NCBI GenBank assembly: GCA_025358125.1 | Contig: JANYKS010000100.1 | Location: 1 to 44,900, forward strand | Direction of reading: 5' to 3' | Length of the DNA: 44,900 nucleotides | From: Actinomycetes bacterium | Lineage (GTDB): Bacteria > Actinomycetota > Acidimicrobiia > Acidimicrobiales > Ilumatobacteraceae | Part shown: positions 36,930-44,900 of the stretch, in pieces | How the letters are laid out: the number at the start of each line of letters is the position of its first letter | Position numbering within the stretch: position 1 is the stretch's first letter | Translations under genes and position numbers: made by a program | The notes under the pieces: model-generated | Told to the model about the DNA's origin: nothing | The model's database searches: none | The model's input: only the letters and a program-made list of their open reading frames with translations

Positions 36930-37460
36930 GCGCCCGAACGCCCGGTCGATCAGTTCGACATGATCGTGGGTGATCTTGTCCATCTCCTTTTCGGCTCGCT
37001 CGAGTTCATCGGCGGAAATGACGCCCGCCTTCTCCGCCGCCTCGAGGTGCTTGCGGGCATCGCGACGCAGGTTGCGCGCCACAACGCGTCCGTCCTCCGC
37101 CAAACCCTTGACGATCTTGACGTACTCCTTGCGTCGCTGCTCGGTGAGCGTGGGGATGTTGAGCCGGATGACAACGCCGTCGTTGGACGGGGAGATGCCG
37201 AGGTCGCTCTCGCGGATAGCACGCTCGATTGCGGCCAGCGACGCGCGGTCGTGGGGCTTGACGATCAGCTGGCGCGCCTCGGGCACCTGGAAACCGGCCA
37301 ACTGCTGCAACGGGACCGTGGCGCCGTAGTACTCGACCATGATCCGCTCGACCAACGCCGGCGATGCCCGGCCCGTGCGCACTGTGGTGAATTGCGACTG
37401 CACGTGCTCGACGGCCTTGTCCATCTTTTCGGTGGCTTCCAAAAGAGTCTCTTCGATCAC
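36903..37460 (-). CDS. frr: ribosome recycling factor
   Basis: The 185-residue RRF splits ribosomes after termination together with EF-G. It has the expected length and signatures: EKMDKAVEHVQSQFTTVRTGRASPALVERI, VEYYGATVPLQQLA and RRDARKHLEAAEKAG. The start is a GTG at 37460 (VIEETLLEATEKM); upstream in-frame codons would add a stretch antisense-like in composition, and TACGCT lies seven bases before the GTG as in other leaderless genes. The 3' end carries a 27-base repeat. It lies downstream of pyrH in the usual rpsB-tsf-pyrH-frr order. Confidence 0.95.
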   Translation of the reverse strand: MIEETLLEATEKMDKAVEHVQSQFTTVRTGRASPALVERIMVEYYGATVPLQQLAGFQVPEARQLIVKPHDRASLAAIERAIRESDLGISPSNDGVVIRLNIPTLTEQRRKEYVKIVKGLAEDGRVVARNLRRDARKHLEAAEKAGVISADELERAEKEMDKITHDHVELIDRAFGRKEQELLEV

Positions 37461-37467
37461 GGCGACC

Positions 37468-37473
37468 AGCGTA
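37468..37473 (-). promoter_or_regulatory. -10 element for leaderless frr mRNA
   Basis: TACGCT on the minus strand ends seven bases before the GTG at 37460. It would let frr be transcribed apart from rpsB-tsf-pyrH. Confidence 0.45.
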
Positions 37474-37475
37474 CA

Positions 37476-37502
37476 GATGCGCTGGTGCACCATGTGTGCA
37501 TC
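37476..37502. promoter_or_regulatory. palindromic element between pyrH and frr
   Basis: TGGTGCACCA (37483-37492) is a perfect ten-base palindrome, flanked by GATGC (37476-37480) and GCATC (37498-37502). It lies just upstream of the frr -10. It could be an operator or a weak pyrH terminator. Confidence 0.3.
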
Positions 37503-37521
37503 ACACCACCCGGGCCACAGC

Positions 37522-38256
37522 TCAGCCCTTCGGCTCGGTGATGATCGTGCCGACGCGCCGGCCTTCGAGGATGGCCCGCAACGCACCGTGGGCGGACATG
37601 TCGAACACCACGATCGGCAGATTGTTGTCGCGGCAGAACGCGATCGCCGTCGCGTCCATCACCTTGAGATCCTTGGTCATCACGTCCATGTACGACACCT
37701 CGTCGTACTTGGTGGCAGCGGGATCGACCCGCGGATCGGCGGAATACACGCCATCGACACCGGAGTGGGTGCCCTTGAGCAGAGCGTCAGCGTCGATCTC
37801 GGCTGCGCGCAGCGCGGCAGCAGTGTCGGTGGTGAAGAACGGGTTGCCCGTACCGGCCGCGAAGATGACGACTCGGCCCTTCTCGAGGTGGCGCATGGCC
37901 CGCCGGCGGATGTAGGGCTCGGCGATCCGGGGCATCTCGATCGCCGACTGGACGCGTGTCGGCTGGCCCGCGCGCTCCAGCGCATCCTGAAGGGCGAGGG
38001 CGTTCATCACAGTGCCGAGCATGCCGATGTGATCCGACTGGGTCGCGTCCATCCCGGTCATCGCGCCGGTACGGCCGCGCCAGAAGTTTCCGCCACCGAT
38101 CACGACGGCAACGTCGACGCCGAGGTTCTCACGCACGTCGAGGATCTCTAGTGCGGTATGGGCCAGCGTCGCTCCATCGAGGCCCGAACCCGAGGGGCCG
38201 GCCAGCGCCTCGCCCGATGGCTTGAAGACGATTCGCTTCCATCGGGGCGAGGTCAT
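37522..38256 (-). CDS. pyrH: uridylate (UMP) kinase
   Basis: The 244-residue PyrH phosphorylates UMP to UDP. Family signatures: VVIGGGNFWRG, MDATQSDHIGMLGTVMNALAL, GTGNPFFTTDTAAALRA and ALLKGTHSGVDGVYSADPR. The first strand reads FKPSGEALAG where most family members have K-L-SGEAL, so a proline replaces leucine in the phosphate-binding strand. The enzyme is otherwise intact. The ATG at 38256 is six bases after the tsf stop, so these are one operon. Confidence 0.95.
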   Translation of the reverse strand: MTSPRWKRIVFKPSGEALAGPSGSGLDGATLAHTALEILDVRENLGVDVAVVIGGGNFWRGRTGAMTGMDATQSDHIGMLGTVMNALALQDALERAGQPTRVQSAIEMPRIAEPYIRRRAMRHLEKGRVVIFAAGTGNPFFTTDTAAALRAAEIDADALLKGTHSGVDGVYSADPRVDPAATKYDEVSYMDVMTKDLKVMDATAIAFCRDNNLPIVVFDMSAHGALRAILEGRRVGTIITEPKG

Positions 38257-38262
38257 GATCGA

Positions 38263-39051
38263 TCAGCCGATCTCGACCTGGGCGAAGTTGGCGATGCTTG
38301 CCGAGCCGATGAGCTGGGTGATCGAAACCTTGTCGTCCTTCGCGTACGGTTGATCGAGCAGGCACACATCCTTGAAGAATCCCTGGAGGCGACCCTCGAT
38401 GATCTTCGTCAGAGCAGCTTCCGGCTTGCCTTCGTTGCGCGAGATGGTCTCGAGCGTCGCCCTTTCGTGGGTCACCACATCCGCGGGGATCTGATCGCGG
38501 CTGAGATACTTCGGACGGGCGAAAGCGATATGGACGGCGACGTCGTGAGCCAACTCGGGTGTGGCGCCCGCCATCTCGACGAGCACGGCGTTGACGCCGC
38601 GCCCGCCCTGGATGTGCACGTAGGAGCCGAACAGGTTGCCGGGAGTGGCATCGAAGCGCACCACATCACCGGTGCTGATATTTTCCTTGAGCGTGATCTT
38701 GAGGTCATCGATGGTTGCCTCGTGATCGGACACCGCATCCCTTCCCTTGGCAACGACGAGCGCGACGAGCGCGTCGGCTTCTGCCTTGAACTGATCGCTA
38801 CTGGCAACGAAGTCAGTCTCGCATTTGAGTTTGACGATGCCACCGACGTCGCCGTCGATCAACAACGCCACGACGCCCTGCGCGCTCTCGCGGTCATCAC
38901 GCTTGGCGGCGGCCGACAGGCCTTTCTCGCGCAGCCACTGCTTGGCGGCCTCCACGTCGCCGTTTGACTGCTCGAGGGCCTTCTTGCAATCCATCATCCC
39001 GGCCCCCGTCGACTGGCGCAGCGCCTGGATGTCTTTGGCGGATACTGGCAT
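38263..39051 (-). CDS. tsf: translation elongation factor Ts
   Basis: The 262-residue EF-Ts recycles EF-Tu-GDP. It starts with the UBA-like domain MPVSAKDIQALRQSTGAGMM, then DCKKALEQSNGDVEAAKQWL and the core motif CETDFVASSDQF. The length is between short and long forms. The ATG at 39051 is three bases after the rpsB stop. Confidence 0.95.
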   Translation of the reverse strand: MPVSAKDIQALRQSTGAGMMDCKKALEQSNGDVEAAKQWLREKGLSAAAKRDDRESAQGVVALLIDGDVGGIVKLKCETDFVASSDQFKAEADALVALVVAKGRDAVSDHEATIDDLKITLKENISTGDVVRFDATPGNLFGSYVHIQGGRGVNAVLVEMAGATPELAHDVAVHIAFARPKYLSRDQIPADVVTHERATLETISRNEGKPEAALTKIIEGRLQGFFKDVCLLDQPYAKDDKVSITQLIGSASIANFAQVEIG

Positions 39052-39054
39052 GGT

Positions 39055-40014
39055 TCAGCCTTCCGTGCTGGGGGCGGGGGTCTCTTCGACGCTCTCTGGC
39101 GGAGTGTGCACTGCTGGGGCCGCAACGACGGCAGGAGTCTCGGCAACGACGTCCGGAGTCTCGGCAACGATAGATGATCCGTCAGCGCCAGGCGCCTTGG
39201 CAGCGGTCAGGCGTGCTTCGCGGTCGGCTTGGGCAACGACAGCCTGCTTGCGGGCATCGGCTTGCGACGCGGCATACTCGGCGTCCTGCTCGGCGGAGCG
39301 CTTCGGGGCAGCCTGCGGATTTCGCCTGGACGAAATGTAGCGGCCCTCCTCCACGGCCTCGGCGATGACGCGGCTCATCAGCGCGTTCGCGCGGATCGCG
39401 TCGTCGTTGCCGGGGATCGGGAACTGGATCACGTCAGGGTCGACGTTGGTATCGACAACGGCAATGACCGGGATCTTGAGCTTGTTGGCCTCGGTGACGG
39501 CGATGTGTTCCTTTTTGGTGTCGAGGATGAAGACGGCATCCGGACGCTGCTGCATACCACGGATACCGCCGAGGTTCTTCTGCAGCTTCTCGAGCTCGCG
39601 GCTGAGCAGGAGCGCCTCCTTCTTGGGCATCGCATCGAACTCGCCGGACAGCTTCATCCGCTCGTATTCCTGCATCTTGCCGACGCGCTTGGAAATGGTC
39701 TCGAAGTTGGTGAGCATGCCACCAAGCCAACGCTCGTTGATATACGGCATGCCACACTTCTCGGCGTAGCTGCGCACAGGATCCTGTGCCTGCTTCTTCG
39801 TGCCGATGAACAAGACGGTGCCGCCCTTGGCCGAAAGTTCCCGAACGAAGTTGTAGGCGACCTCCGCGCGCTGAAGCGTCTGCTCGAGATCGATGATGTA
39901 GATACCGTTTCGCTCGCCGAAGATGAAGCGCTTCATCTTGGGATTCCAACGGCGGGTCTGGTGCCCGAAATGAACTCCGGCTTCCAGCATTTGGCGCGTC
40001 GTGACGACAGCCAT
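39055..40014 (-). CDS. rpsB: 30S ribosomal protein S2, with Ala/Pro-rich C-terminal extension
   Basis: The 319-residue S2 has the signatures [52 protein letters not shown] and [13 protein letters not shown]. The core ends near residue 240; the remaining 80 residues are Ala/Glu/Val/Pro-rich and without fold, longer than in most bacteria. The ATG at 40014 has AGGAG about ten bases upstream. A 115-base leader with a hairpin precedes it. Confidence 0.96.
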   Translation of the reverse strand: MAVVTTRQMLEAGVHFGHQTRRWNPKMKRFIFGERNGIYIIDLEQTLQRAEVAYNFVRELSAKGGTVLFIGTKKQAQDPVRSYAEKCGMPYINERWLGGMLTNFETISKRVGKMQEYERMKLSGEFDAMPKKEALLLSRELEKLQKNLGGIRGMQQRPDAVFILDTKKEHIAVTEANKLKIPVIAVVDTNVDPDVIQFPIPGNDDAIRANALMSRVIAEAVEEGRYISSRRNPQAAPKRSAEQDAEYAASQADARKQAVVAQADREARLTAAKAPGADGSSIVAETPDVVAETPAVVAAPAVHTPPESVEETPAPSTEG

Positions 40015-40048
40015 GGTGAACCACTCCTCTCCTGCGGTTAGCGGGCAC

Positions 40049-40080
40049 CCCACCCGGCGCCGAGGCGACCGCAGGGTGGG
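40049..40080 (-). promoter_or_regulatory. hairpin in the rpsB leader
   Basis: CCCACCC (40049-40055) pairs with GGGTGGG (40074-40080), or in another register with 40078-40084, and an inner CGC-CGAG-GCG (40058-40067) can stack in the loop. It lies 35 bases before the rpsB start. S2 autoregulation by leader RNA is known in other bacteria; here it is inference. Confidence 0.4.
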
Positions 40081-40129
40081 TGGGATGCTGATGACGTACG
40101 GCCGACCGGACAGAAGACCGCCCGCCATG

Positions 40130-40618
40130 CTATCGGGACGACTTCGTTGTTGCAGACGTGATCGAGCACCTCGGTGGACGAGGCGTCGCCGCCCGTCTAC
40201 GCCCACCAACGGTTGGCACCAAACGCGGCAAGCGGGTCACGATACCGATATATGGCACCGGGTCGAGGTAGACATCGCCCCGCCGGAGACCGAAGTAGAA
40301 TCGGTTTGTTGCCGTCACGATGCTCTGCCCGGCCCGAACCCGATCGCCGGCACCCACCGACGTGCTTTCCAGCATTCCGTACGTGGCCGAGATGCCGTCG
40401 TCGCCGAGTACGACAACGTAACGGATGCCGGCGACGTCTCCGCTGAACGCAACGACACCGACCGCCGCGGCGCGTATGTCCACCCGACCGGCCAGCGAAT
40501 ATTCGATGCCGCGATGCCCGGAGCAGTAGGCGCACGCAGGCTCGACAAACGGAACCAGGATCGGCGCGTCAACGGGCGCGAGATAGCACGACAGTGCGAG
40601 GGCAACGAGAACGGACAT
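40130..40618 (-). CDS. M23/LytM-like secreted protein with lost metal ligands
   Basis: The 162-residue protein has a signal peptide (residues 1-18, ending VDA) and a LytM-type beta domain: [11 protein letters not shown] (35-44), [44 protein letters not shown] and [15 protein letters not shown]. In active M23 peptidases the metal site is H...D and H-x-H. Here only His35 remains; Asp is Glu39, the TYxHL histidine is Met82, and HLHFG is RFYFG (106-110). It is therefore predicted to be a non-catalytic LytM factor, perhaps an activator of cell-wall amidases. The ATG at 40618 has GAGGTG about five bases upstream. M23 genes beside rpsB are common in actinobacteria. Confidence 0.75.
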   Translation of the reverse strand: MSVLVALALSCYLAPVDAPILVPFVEPACAYCSGHRGIEYSLAGRVDIRAAAVGVVAFSGDVAGIRYVVVLGDDGISATYGMLESTSVGAGDRVRAGQSIVTATNRFYFGLRRGDVYLDPVPYIGIVTRLPRLVPTVGGRRRAATPRPPRCSITSATTKSSR

Positions 40619-40703
40619 GGCACACCTCTGATGGTTTCGACGAACACCGCAGGGACCTCAGCGGCCCGATCCGGGTCGGCTCGACCGACCGAGGGTCAAC
40701 GCG

Positions 40704-41477
40704 TCAGGTCATGCCGCTCGCAGACATCCGGGACCGAAGTTGGAGCACCGCCTTGGTGTGGATCTGCGAGACGCGGCTCTCGGTGACGCCGAGCACTCCA
40801 CCGATTTCGGCGAGGGTGAGACCCTCGTCGTAGTACAGCGACAGCACCAGCTTTTCGCGCTCCGGAAGCTTGCGAACCTCGACTCTCACTGCCTTGCGCA
40901 CCTCGACCTCTTCGTACGCGCCGGACGGGCTGGCCGGGGTCTCGCCGCGTAGCGAGCGTGGCTCGGCGCCGGCGACGAGCGCCCGATCGAGCGGGCCGAC
41001 CGTGGTCGACGCGATAGACGCAAGCCAGCGTTGGAACTCTGTGCCGGTGATACCAAGATGGCTCGACAACTCGTCATCGACCGGGCTGCGGCCGAGCTTC
41101 ATTTCCAGTTCGTGAAAGGCAGTTTCGACTTCTCGGGCCCGACTGCGAACCGAACGCGGCACCCAGTCGAGCGAGCGCAACCCATCGAAGATCGCGCCTC
41201 GAATGCGGGGAACGGCGAAGGTCTCGAACTTGACGCCCCGTTCGGGATCGAATCGCTCGACGGCATCGATCAGCCCGAACACCCCGGCGCTGACCAGGTC
41301 GCCGGGGTCGACACTGCTCGGCAGACCGGCGCCGATGCGACCGGCCACGAACTTGACCAAGGGCGAGTAGTGCACGATGAGCCGCTCGCGGGCTTTGGCA
41401 TCGCGTTGGCCGAGCCAGCGATCCCACCAACCATTCAGTTCAACATCACCCGATGCCCTGCCGACGCTTTCCTTCAT
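40704..41477 (-). CDS. whiG: sigma-70 family factor, WhiG/FliA type
   Basis: The 257-residue sigma factor has regions 2 (LVKFVAGRIGAGLPSSVDPG, VFGLIDAVERFDPERGVKFET, PRIRGAIFDGLRSLDWVPRSV), 3 and 4 (KLPEREKLVLSLYYDEGLTL, GVTESRVSQIHTKAV). This is the FliA/WhiG group, which controls motility in motile bacteria and sporulation in Streptomyces. Location next to rpsB matches Streptomyces whiG. No flagellar gene is in the window, so its regulon is unknown. The ATG at 41477 is five bases after the xerC stop; a GAGGG lies a little upstream. Confidence 0.9.
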   Translation of the reverse strand: MKESVGRASGDVELNGWWDRWLGQRDAKARERLIVHYSPLVKFVAGRIGAGLPSSVDPGDLVSAGVFGLIDAVERFDPERGVKFETFAVPRIRGAIFDGLRSLDWVPRSVRSRAREVETAFHELEMKLGRSPVDDELSSHLGITGTEFQRWLASIASTTVGPLDRALVAGAEPRSLRGETPASPSGAYEEVEVRKAVRVEVRKLPEREKLVLSLYYDEGLTLAEIGGVLGVTESRVSQIHTKAVLQLRSRMSASGMT

Positions 41478-41481
41478 GCTG

Positions 41482-42402
41482 TCATGCCCTCGGGTGGGTC
41501 TGCGAGTACACGGTACGTAGCCGTTGCTTGCTGACATGGGTATAGCGCTGAGTCGTCGACACATCGCTGTGCCCGAGCAGTTCTTGGACGGCGCGCAGAT
41601 CTGCTCCGCCGTCGAGCAGATGGGTGGCGAAGGTGTGGCGCAGAGCGTGGGGGTGGGTCGGCACCGGCGAGCGGCGATCGATGATGCGACGGACGTCGCG
41701 CGGCGTGAGCCGGTTGCCGCGCTCGTTGGCGAACATCGCGGCGCCGCCAGACGCCGGCAGCACCTCGCGGCGAATCTGCAGCCAGGCGGCGACGGCCTCG
41801 GTGGCCGGTGTGGACAACGGCACCCGGCGTTCCTTGGAACCCTTGCCCCACACCGACACCGCCTCGGCGACGAGATCCACTGCGTCGACGTCGACCTGGC
41901 AAAGTTCGCTGACCCGTAGACCGCTTCCATACAGCAGCTCGAGCACGGCGTCGTCGCGGCGACGGCGCCACATCGGTTCGTCGTCGGGTGTCGGCCCATC
42001 GAGCAGCTCGTCGATATCACTCTGTGAGAGGACGCGCGGCAGGCGACCCTCACCGGAGGGGGCGCGCAGCGACGTGGACGGATCGGTCTGCACGTATCCG
42101 TTCCTGCGCAGCCACCCGAAGTAACGACGGACGCCGGCGACCTTGCGGGCCACACTGCGTCGCGCGAACTGGCGTGTCGAAAGGTACGCCACGTACCGGC
42201 GCAGGATGAGGCGATCGATGTCGGCGGGTTGATCGATGTCGAGCCGCTCCGCCCAGGTGGTGAAGCTCTCGACGTCGCTGCGATACGCCACGACAGTGTT
42301 CGGAGACGAAGAAGTGAGCGATGAAATGAACTCATCGATCCGCCAATGGGGAGACTGAGGCGCCTGCTCGTCCACGCGATCGTTGAGTGTCTGTCCTCCC
42401 AC
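41482..42402 (-). CDS. xerC: tyrosine recombinase XerC
   Basis: The 306-residue recombinase has a SAM-like N-terminal core-binding domain and the catalytic domain with R163 (GSGLRVSEL), K187, H252 and R255 (PHALRHTFATH), H278 (LLGHSD) and Tyr287 (TTQRYTH). The length and position in a housekeeping run point to chromosome dimer resolution, not to an element integrase. The start is a GTG at 42402, supported by TACTCT seven bases upstream; a GTG at 42375 is an alternative. Confidence 0.9.
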   Translation of the reverse strand: MGGQTLNDRVDEQAPQSPHWRIDEFISSLTSSSPNTVVAYRSDVESFTTWAERLDIDQPADIDRLILRRYVAYLSTRQFARRSVARKVAGVRRYFGWLRRNGYVQTDPSTSLRAPSGEGRLPRVLSQSDIDELLDGPTPDDEPMWRRRRDDAVLELLYGSGLRVSELCQVDVDAVDLVAEAVSVWGKGSKERRVPLSTPATEAVAAWLQIRREVLPASGGAAMFANERGNRLTPRDVRRIIDRRSPVPTHPHALRHTFATHLLDGGADLRAVQELLGHSDVSTTQRYTHVSKQRLRTVYSQTHPRA

Positions 42403-42409
42403 GGTGATC

Positions 42410-42415
42410 AGAGTA
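42410..42415 (-). promoter_or_regulatory. -10 element for leaderless xerC mRNA
   Basis: TACTCT on the minus strand ends seven bases before the GTG at 42402, in the 42-base gap after dprA. It would start a xerC-whiG transcript. Confidence 0.45.
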
Positions 42416-42444
42416 TTCGGTTTCGGTGCTCAGAGCGGGGAATC

Positions 42445-43572
42445 TCATCCGCAAACAGCGTCCGACCCGGCTCGCTCGAACCATCCGTTGACCTGTTGCA
42501 CCCAGCCATTGGCCTCCAGACGGGCAAGCGACATCGCGCATTCCACCAGCGTGCGGCGAGTGAGGATCGTGAATTGATCCAGCGTTCGCGGCTCTGTGCA
42601 CAGTGTGAGCAGGTCCCGATCGGCACCCCTTGGCCGCGGTCGATAGTCGTATTCGACAGCACCGACGCGACTCGTGTCGAGGCCGAGAGCGATGAGCACG
42701 TCGCGGCTGTCCAGCACGATCGGGCAGCCGTCTCGGACCAGCGCATTGGTGCCCTCTGCTGCGCGGTTGCGGAGCGCACCGGGAACAGCCATCACGATAA
42801 TGCCCCGTTCGCGGGCTTCGTTGGCAGTGATCAGCGAGCCACCACGATCCCGCGATTCGACGACGACCAGCACCTCGCTGAGCGCCGCAAGGATCCTGTT
42901 GCGGAGCGGGAACCGATAAGCCTCCGGCTGGGTGCCCGGTGGTGATTCCGAAATCAGCGCGCCCCGCTCTGCGACGGCCTCCCAGAGACCTCTGTGTTCG
43001 CGCGGGTAGACGACGTCGAGTCCCGACGCGACGACGGCGATCGGGCCGGCGCCGTCAGCAACCGCGAGCACGCCGCGATGTGCGCACCCGTCGATTCCGC
43101 GGGCCAGCCCGGAGACGATGTGCACGCCGACTTGTGCAAGATCTCGTCCGAGCGTCGTCGCAGTTTCGCGGCCGGAACCGGTTGCGTTGCGGGTGCCGAC
43201 GACGCCGACGCGTCGCCCCGCAAGCTGATCGAGGTTGCCGCGGATGAACAACACTGGCGCCGGTGCCGGGTCGTTGGCGAGGACCACGGGATAGCCCTCA
43301 CCGCCTCGGACGACGACCGAGATCCCCGACTCGCAGCACTGTTCCCACACGCGGTCAGGGGATCGCTGAGCTGCGCTCTGCCGCCACGCGGCAGCGAGGC
43401 CGTCGACATCGAAGAGGTGCGCCGCGAGGCCGCGCGGCGATTCGTCGCCGCACACCATCGCAAAGGCATCACGCGGCGAGGCGTGGCTCAGCAATACGTC
43501 CAAACGGCTCCACGTCATCCGGTCGAGACCTGCCAGCGCAGCCGCGTACGCCTCCTGCGCGAGATCGGTCAT
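42445..43572 (-). CDS. dprA: DNA processing protein DprA
   Basis: The 375-residue DprA loads RecA on incoming single-stranded DNA during transformation. The Rossmann-like core is visible: RVGVVGTRNATGSGRE, IVSGLARGIDGCAHRG, VVASGLDVVYPREHRGL, ISESPPGTQPEAYRFPLRNR and SRDRGGSLITANEA. A C-terminal winged-helix-like part follows. The ATG at 43572 overlaps the comM stop (ATGA), so both are translated together. Confidence 0.93.
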   Translation of the reverse strand: MTDLAQEAYAAALAGLDRMTWSRLDVLLSHASPRDAFAMVCGDESPRGLAAHLFDVDGLAAAWRQSAAQRSPDRVWEQCCESGISVVVRGGEGYPVVLANDPAPAPVLFIRGNLDQLAGRRVGVVGTRNATGSGRETATTLGRDLAQVGVHIVSGLARGIDGCAHRGVLAVADGAGPIAVVASGLDVVYPREHRGLWEAVAERGALISESPPGTQPEAYRFPLRNRILAALSEVLVVVESRDRGGSLITANEARERGIIVMAVPGALRNRAAEGTNALVRDGCPIVLDSRDVLIALGLDTSRVGAVEYDYRPRPRGADRDLLTLCTEPRTLDQFTILTRRTLVECAMSLARLEANGWVQQVNGWFERAGSDAVCG

Positions 43573-44900
43573 GTCGCCCTCCCACCGAGTAGAGGCGACA
43601 GCCGGACCCGGAACTGGAGCGCCATTACGACGTGTTCCTCCCCGACGATCTCACCGGCGAGCGGGTCGAGGTCGGCGATGGTACGCGCCACCCGGCGGAC
43701 CCGGTGATACCCGCGCCCGGTGAGCCTGTCGCGTTCGAGTTCGGTGCGCAGCAACTTCTGCGCCGCCGGTGAGAGTGGGGCGAGCGAATCGAGCAGGGGT
43801 GCGGGAATGCCTGCGTTGAGCGAGCCGAAGCGCTGGATCGCGGATTGACGCGCCAGCGCGATCCGCGCCGCAACGACAGCAGACAGCTCTCCCGGCGCAC
43901 CGGCCAGCAACTCGTCGACCTCGGGCCGATGCACCGGCACCCTGAGATCGAACCGATCGAGCAGTGGCCCCGACAGCCGCCGTAGATAGCGCGCCCGCGC
44001 GCCGTCGTCGCATGCACACGAACCCGGAGCCCCACCGCCGCACGGACACGGGTTCGTGGCAGCGACCAACAGGAATTGTGCCGGCAGGGTCGCACTGGCC
44101 CTGGCCCGCGCGACCCGGATGACACCCTCCTCCAGCGGCTGGCGGAGCCCGTCGAGCACGGATGGAGAGAACTCGCCGAGCTCGTCCAAGAACAGAATGC
44201 CACCGTGCGCCAAACTGATTTCTCCGGGACGAAGCGACGATGTGCCGCCGCCGACCAGGGCGACGATGGAACTCGTGTGATGTGGTGCGCGGTATGGGGC
44301 GCGGGTGATGAGCCCGCCGGGGGGCAGCTTGACTCCGGCCGCCGAATGGACCATCGTGGCGGTCAGCGAGGTGCTCGGGGACAACGGCGGAAGCAGGCCC
44401 GGCATCCGCTGCGCGAGCATCGTCTTGCCGGAACCCGGCGGGCCGACGAACAGGACATGGTGCCCACCCGCCGCTGCCACTTCGAGGGCCTGGCGGGCGA
44501 GCGGCTGGCCGCGGACGTCGGCGAGATCGGGCAGTGGGGCGAGCGGCTCGGCCATCGTGTCCTGCGCTGGTGTCGGCCACGGCGCTTCACCTTTCAACGC
44601 CTCGACGACATCGCGCAGGGTGTGCCCGACGAAGACCGACTCGCTGCTGATGACCTCGGCTTCGTGGCGGCTCCCGACCGCCACGACCGGATGCACGTCG
44701 TCGAGCGCCGCGACGAGCGGCGCGACACCGGCCACCGGTCGCAGCGATCCGTCGAGGCCGAGTTCGGCGATGAAGCCGAATTTCTCGGTTGCGCCGGGCG
44801 GGATGAACTCATCGGCGATCAACAGCCCGATCGCGATTGCGAGATCCAGCCCGCCCCCCACTTTGCGCTGATTCGACGGCGCGAGGTTGACGGTCACTTT
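43569..44900 (-). CDS. comM: Mg-chelatase-like AAA ATPase ComM/YifB (5' end outside window)
   Basis: The visible 444 codons lack only the first 60 or so residues of the family; the frame is open to the window edge and the first residues KVTVNLAPS belong to the conserved LonC-like N-domain. The AAA core has Walker A FVGPPGSGKTMLAQR, Walker B ILFLDELGEF, and the cysteine cluster CPCGGGAPGSCAC that is a YifB feature. ComM is a helicase that moves branch points during natural transformation. Together with dprA downstream it forms a competence pair. Confidence 0.9.
   Translation of the reverse strand, partial: KVTVNLAPSNQRKVGGGLDLAIAIGLLIADEFIPPGATEKFGFIAELGLDGSLRPVAGVAPLVAALDDVHPVVAVGSRHEAEVISSESVFVGHTLRDVVEALKGEAPWPTPAQDTMAEPLAPLPDLADVRGQPLARQALEVAAAGGHHVLFVGPPGSGKTMLAQRMPGLLPPLSPSTSLTATMVHSAAGVKLPPGGLITRAPYRAPHHTSSIVALVGGGTSSLRPGEISLAHGGILFLDELGEFSPSVLDGLRQPLEEGVIRVARARASATLPAQFLLVAATNPCPCGGGAPGSCACDDGARARYLRRLSGPLLDRFDLRVPVHRPEVDELLAGAPGELSAVVAARIALARQSAIQRFGSLNAGIPAPLLDSLAPLSPAAQKLLRTELERDRLTGRGYHRVRRVARTIADLDPLAGEIVGEEHVVMALQFRVRLSPLLGGRAT

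Noticed and set aside
41482..42402. Tyrosine recombinase as a mobile-element integrase
   Set aside because: Length, sequence and neighbours (dprA, whiG, rpsB) fit chromosomal XerC; no att-like repeats or tRNA gene flank it.

Overview
The window is 44.9 kb of GC-rich, gene-dense chromosome from an actinomycete-type bacterium. Several gene types point there: a fused 2-oxoglutarate decarboxylase/dehydrogenase (kgd, E2-like plus E1 domains in one chain), the mismatch endonuclease NucS, an Mca/MshB-like deacetylase, an F420-type LLM oxidoreductase, a UvrD2-like helicase with an HRDC domain, and the order dprA-xerC-whiG-(M23)-rpsB-tsf-pyrH-frr-cdsA-dxr-rseP-ispG. The overall gene content reminds me of Acidimicrobiia (Ilumatobacter-like), but that is inference. 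I see no prophage, transposase, CRISPR array, rRNA or tRNA.

Layout. 1-9.6 kb is mixed metabolism: an acyl-CoA synthetase, a small membrane protein, a ferritin-like diiron protein, a Thr/Pro-rich lipoprotein, a histidine phosphatase, a PIG-L deacetylase, an alpha-methylacyl-CoA racemase-like CoA transferase, an LLM oxidoreductase, a DUF952 protein, a BtuF-like metal receptor without a signal peptide, and a PH-SHOCT membrane protein. 9.6-14.5 kb is nucleic-acid metabolism: a UvrD2-like helicase, converging on an operon of a NYN-S1 RNase-like protein and exonuclease III, then a HAD phosphatase. 14.5-30.9 kb holds kgd, a cupredoxin lipoprotein, a GT-C-like membrane protein, a PuuD-like membrane protein, a broken DUF2510 gene, ettA, a second Thr-rich lipoprotein, a CysQ-like phosphatase, a His-rich membrane protein, a UbiB-like kinase, nucS and manA. 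30.9-44.9 kb is one long minus-strand run of core genes covering translation (rpsB, tsf, frr), UMP kinase, CDP-diacylglycerol synthesis, the MEP isoprenoid pathway (dxr, ispG), a site-2 protease, sigma WhiG, XerC, DprA and ComM (cut by the window edge).

How genes work together. ATGA or 1-6-base junctions couple comM/dprA, tsf/pyrH, rpsB/tsf, dxr/rseP, ispG/phosphorylase, NYN-S1/xthA and deacetylase/phosphatase. Many operon-first genes have no Shine-Dalgarno but carry a TANNNT -10 hexamer exactly 6-8 bases before the start codon, the signature of leaderless mRNAs; genes inside operons or with leaders (rpsB, cdsA, the ferritin-like gene, the deacetylase) have good Shine-Dalgarno sites.

Most unusual points: tandem duplications of the 3' ends of two genes that include the stop codon (frr, 3 x 27 bp; phosphatase, 3 x 22 bp); a pair of near-identical palindromic REP-like elements at 3.07-3.20 kb; two diverged paralogous lipoproteins with Thr-rich stalks; a NYN-S1-basic-tail fusion; an M23 protein upstream of rpsB that has lost its metal ligands; and a probable -1 frameshift in a small DUF2510 membrane protein.
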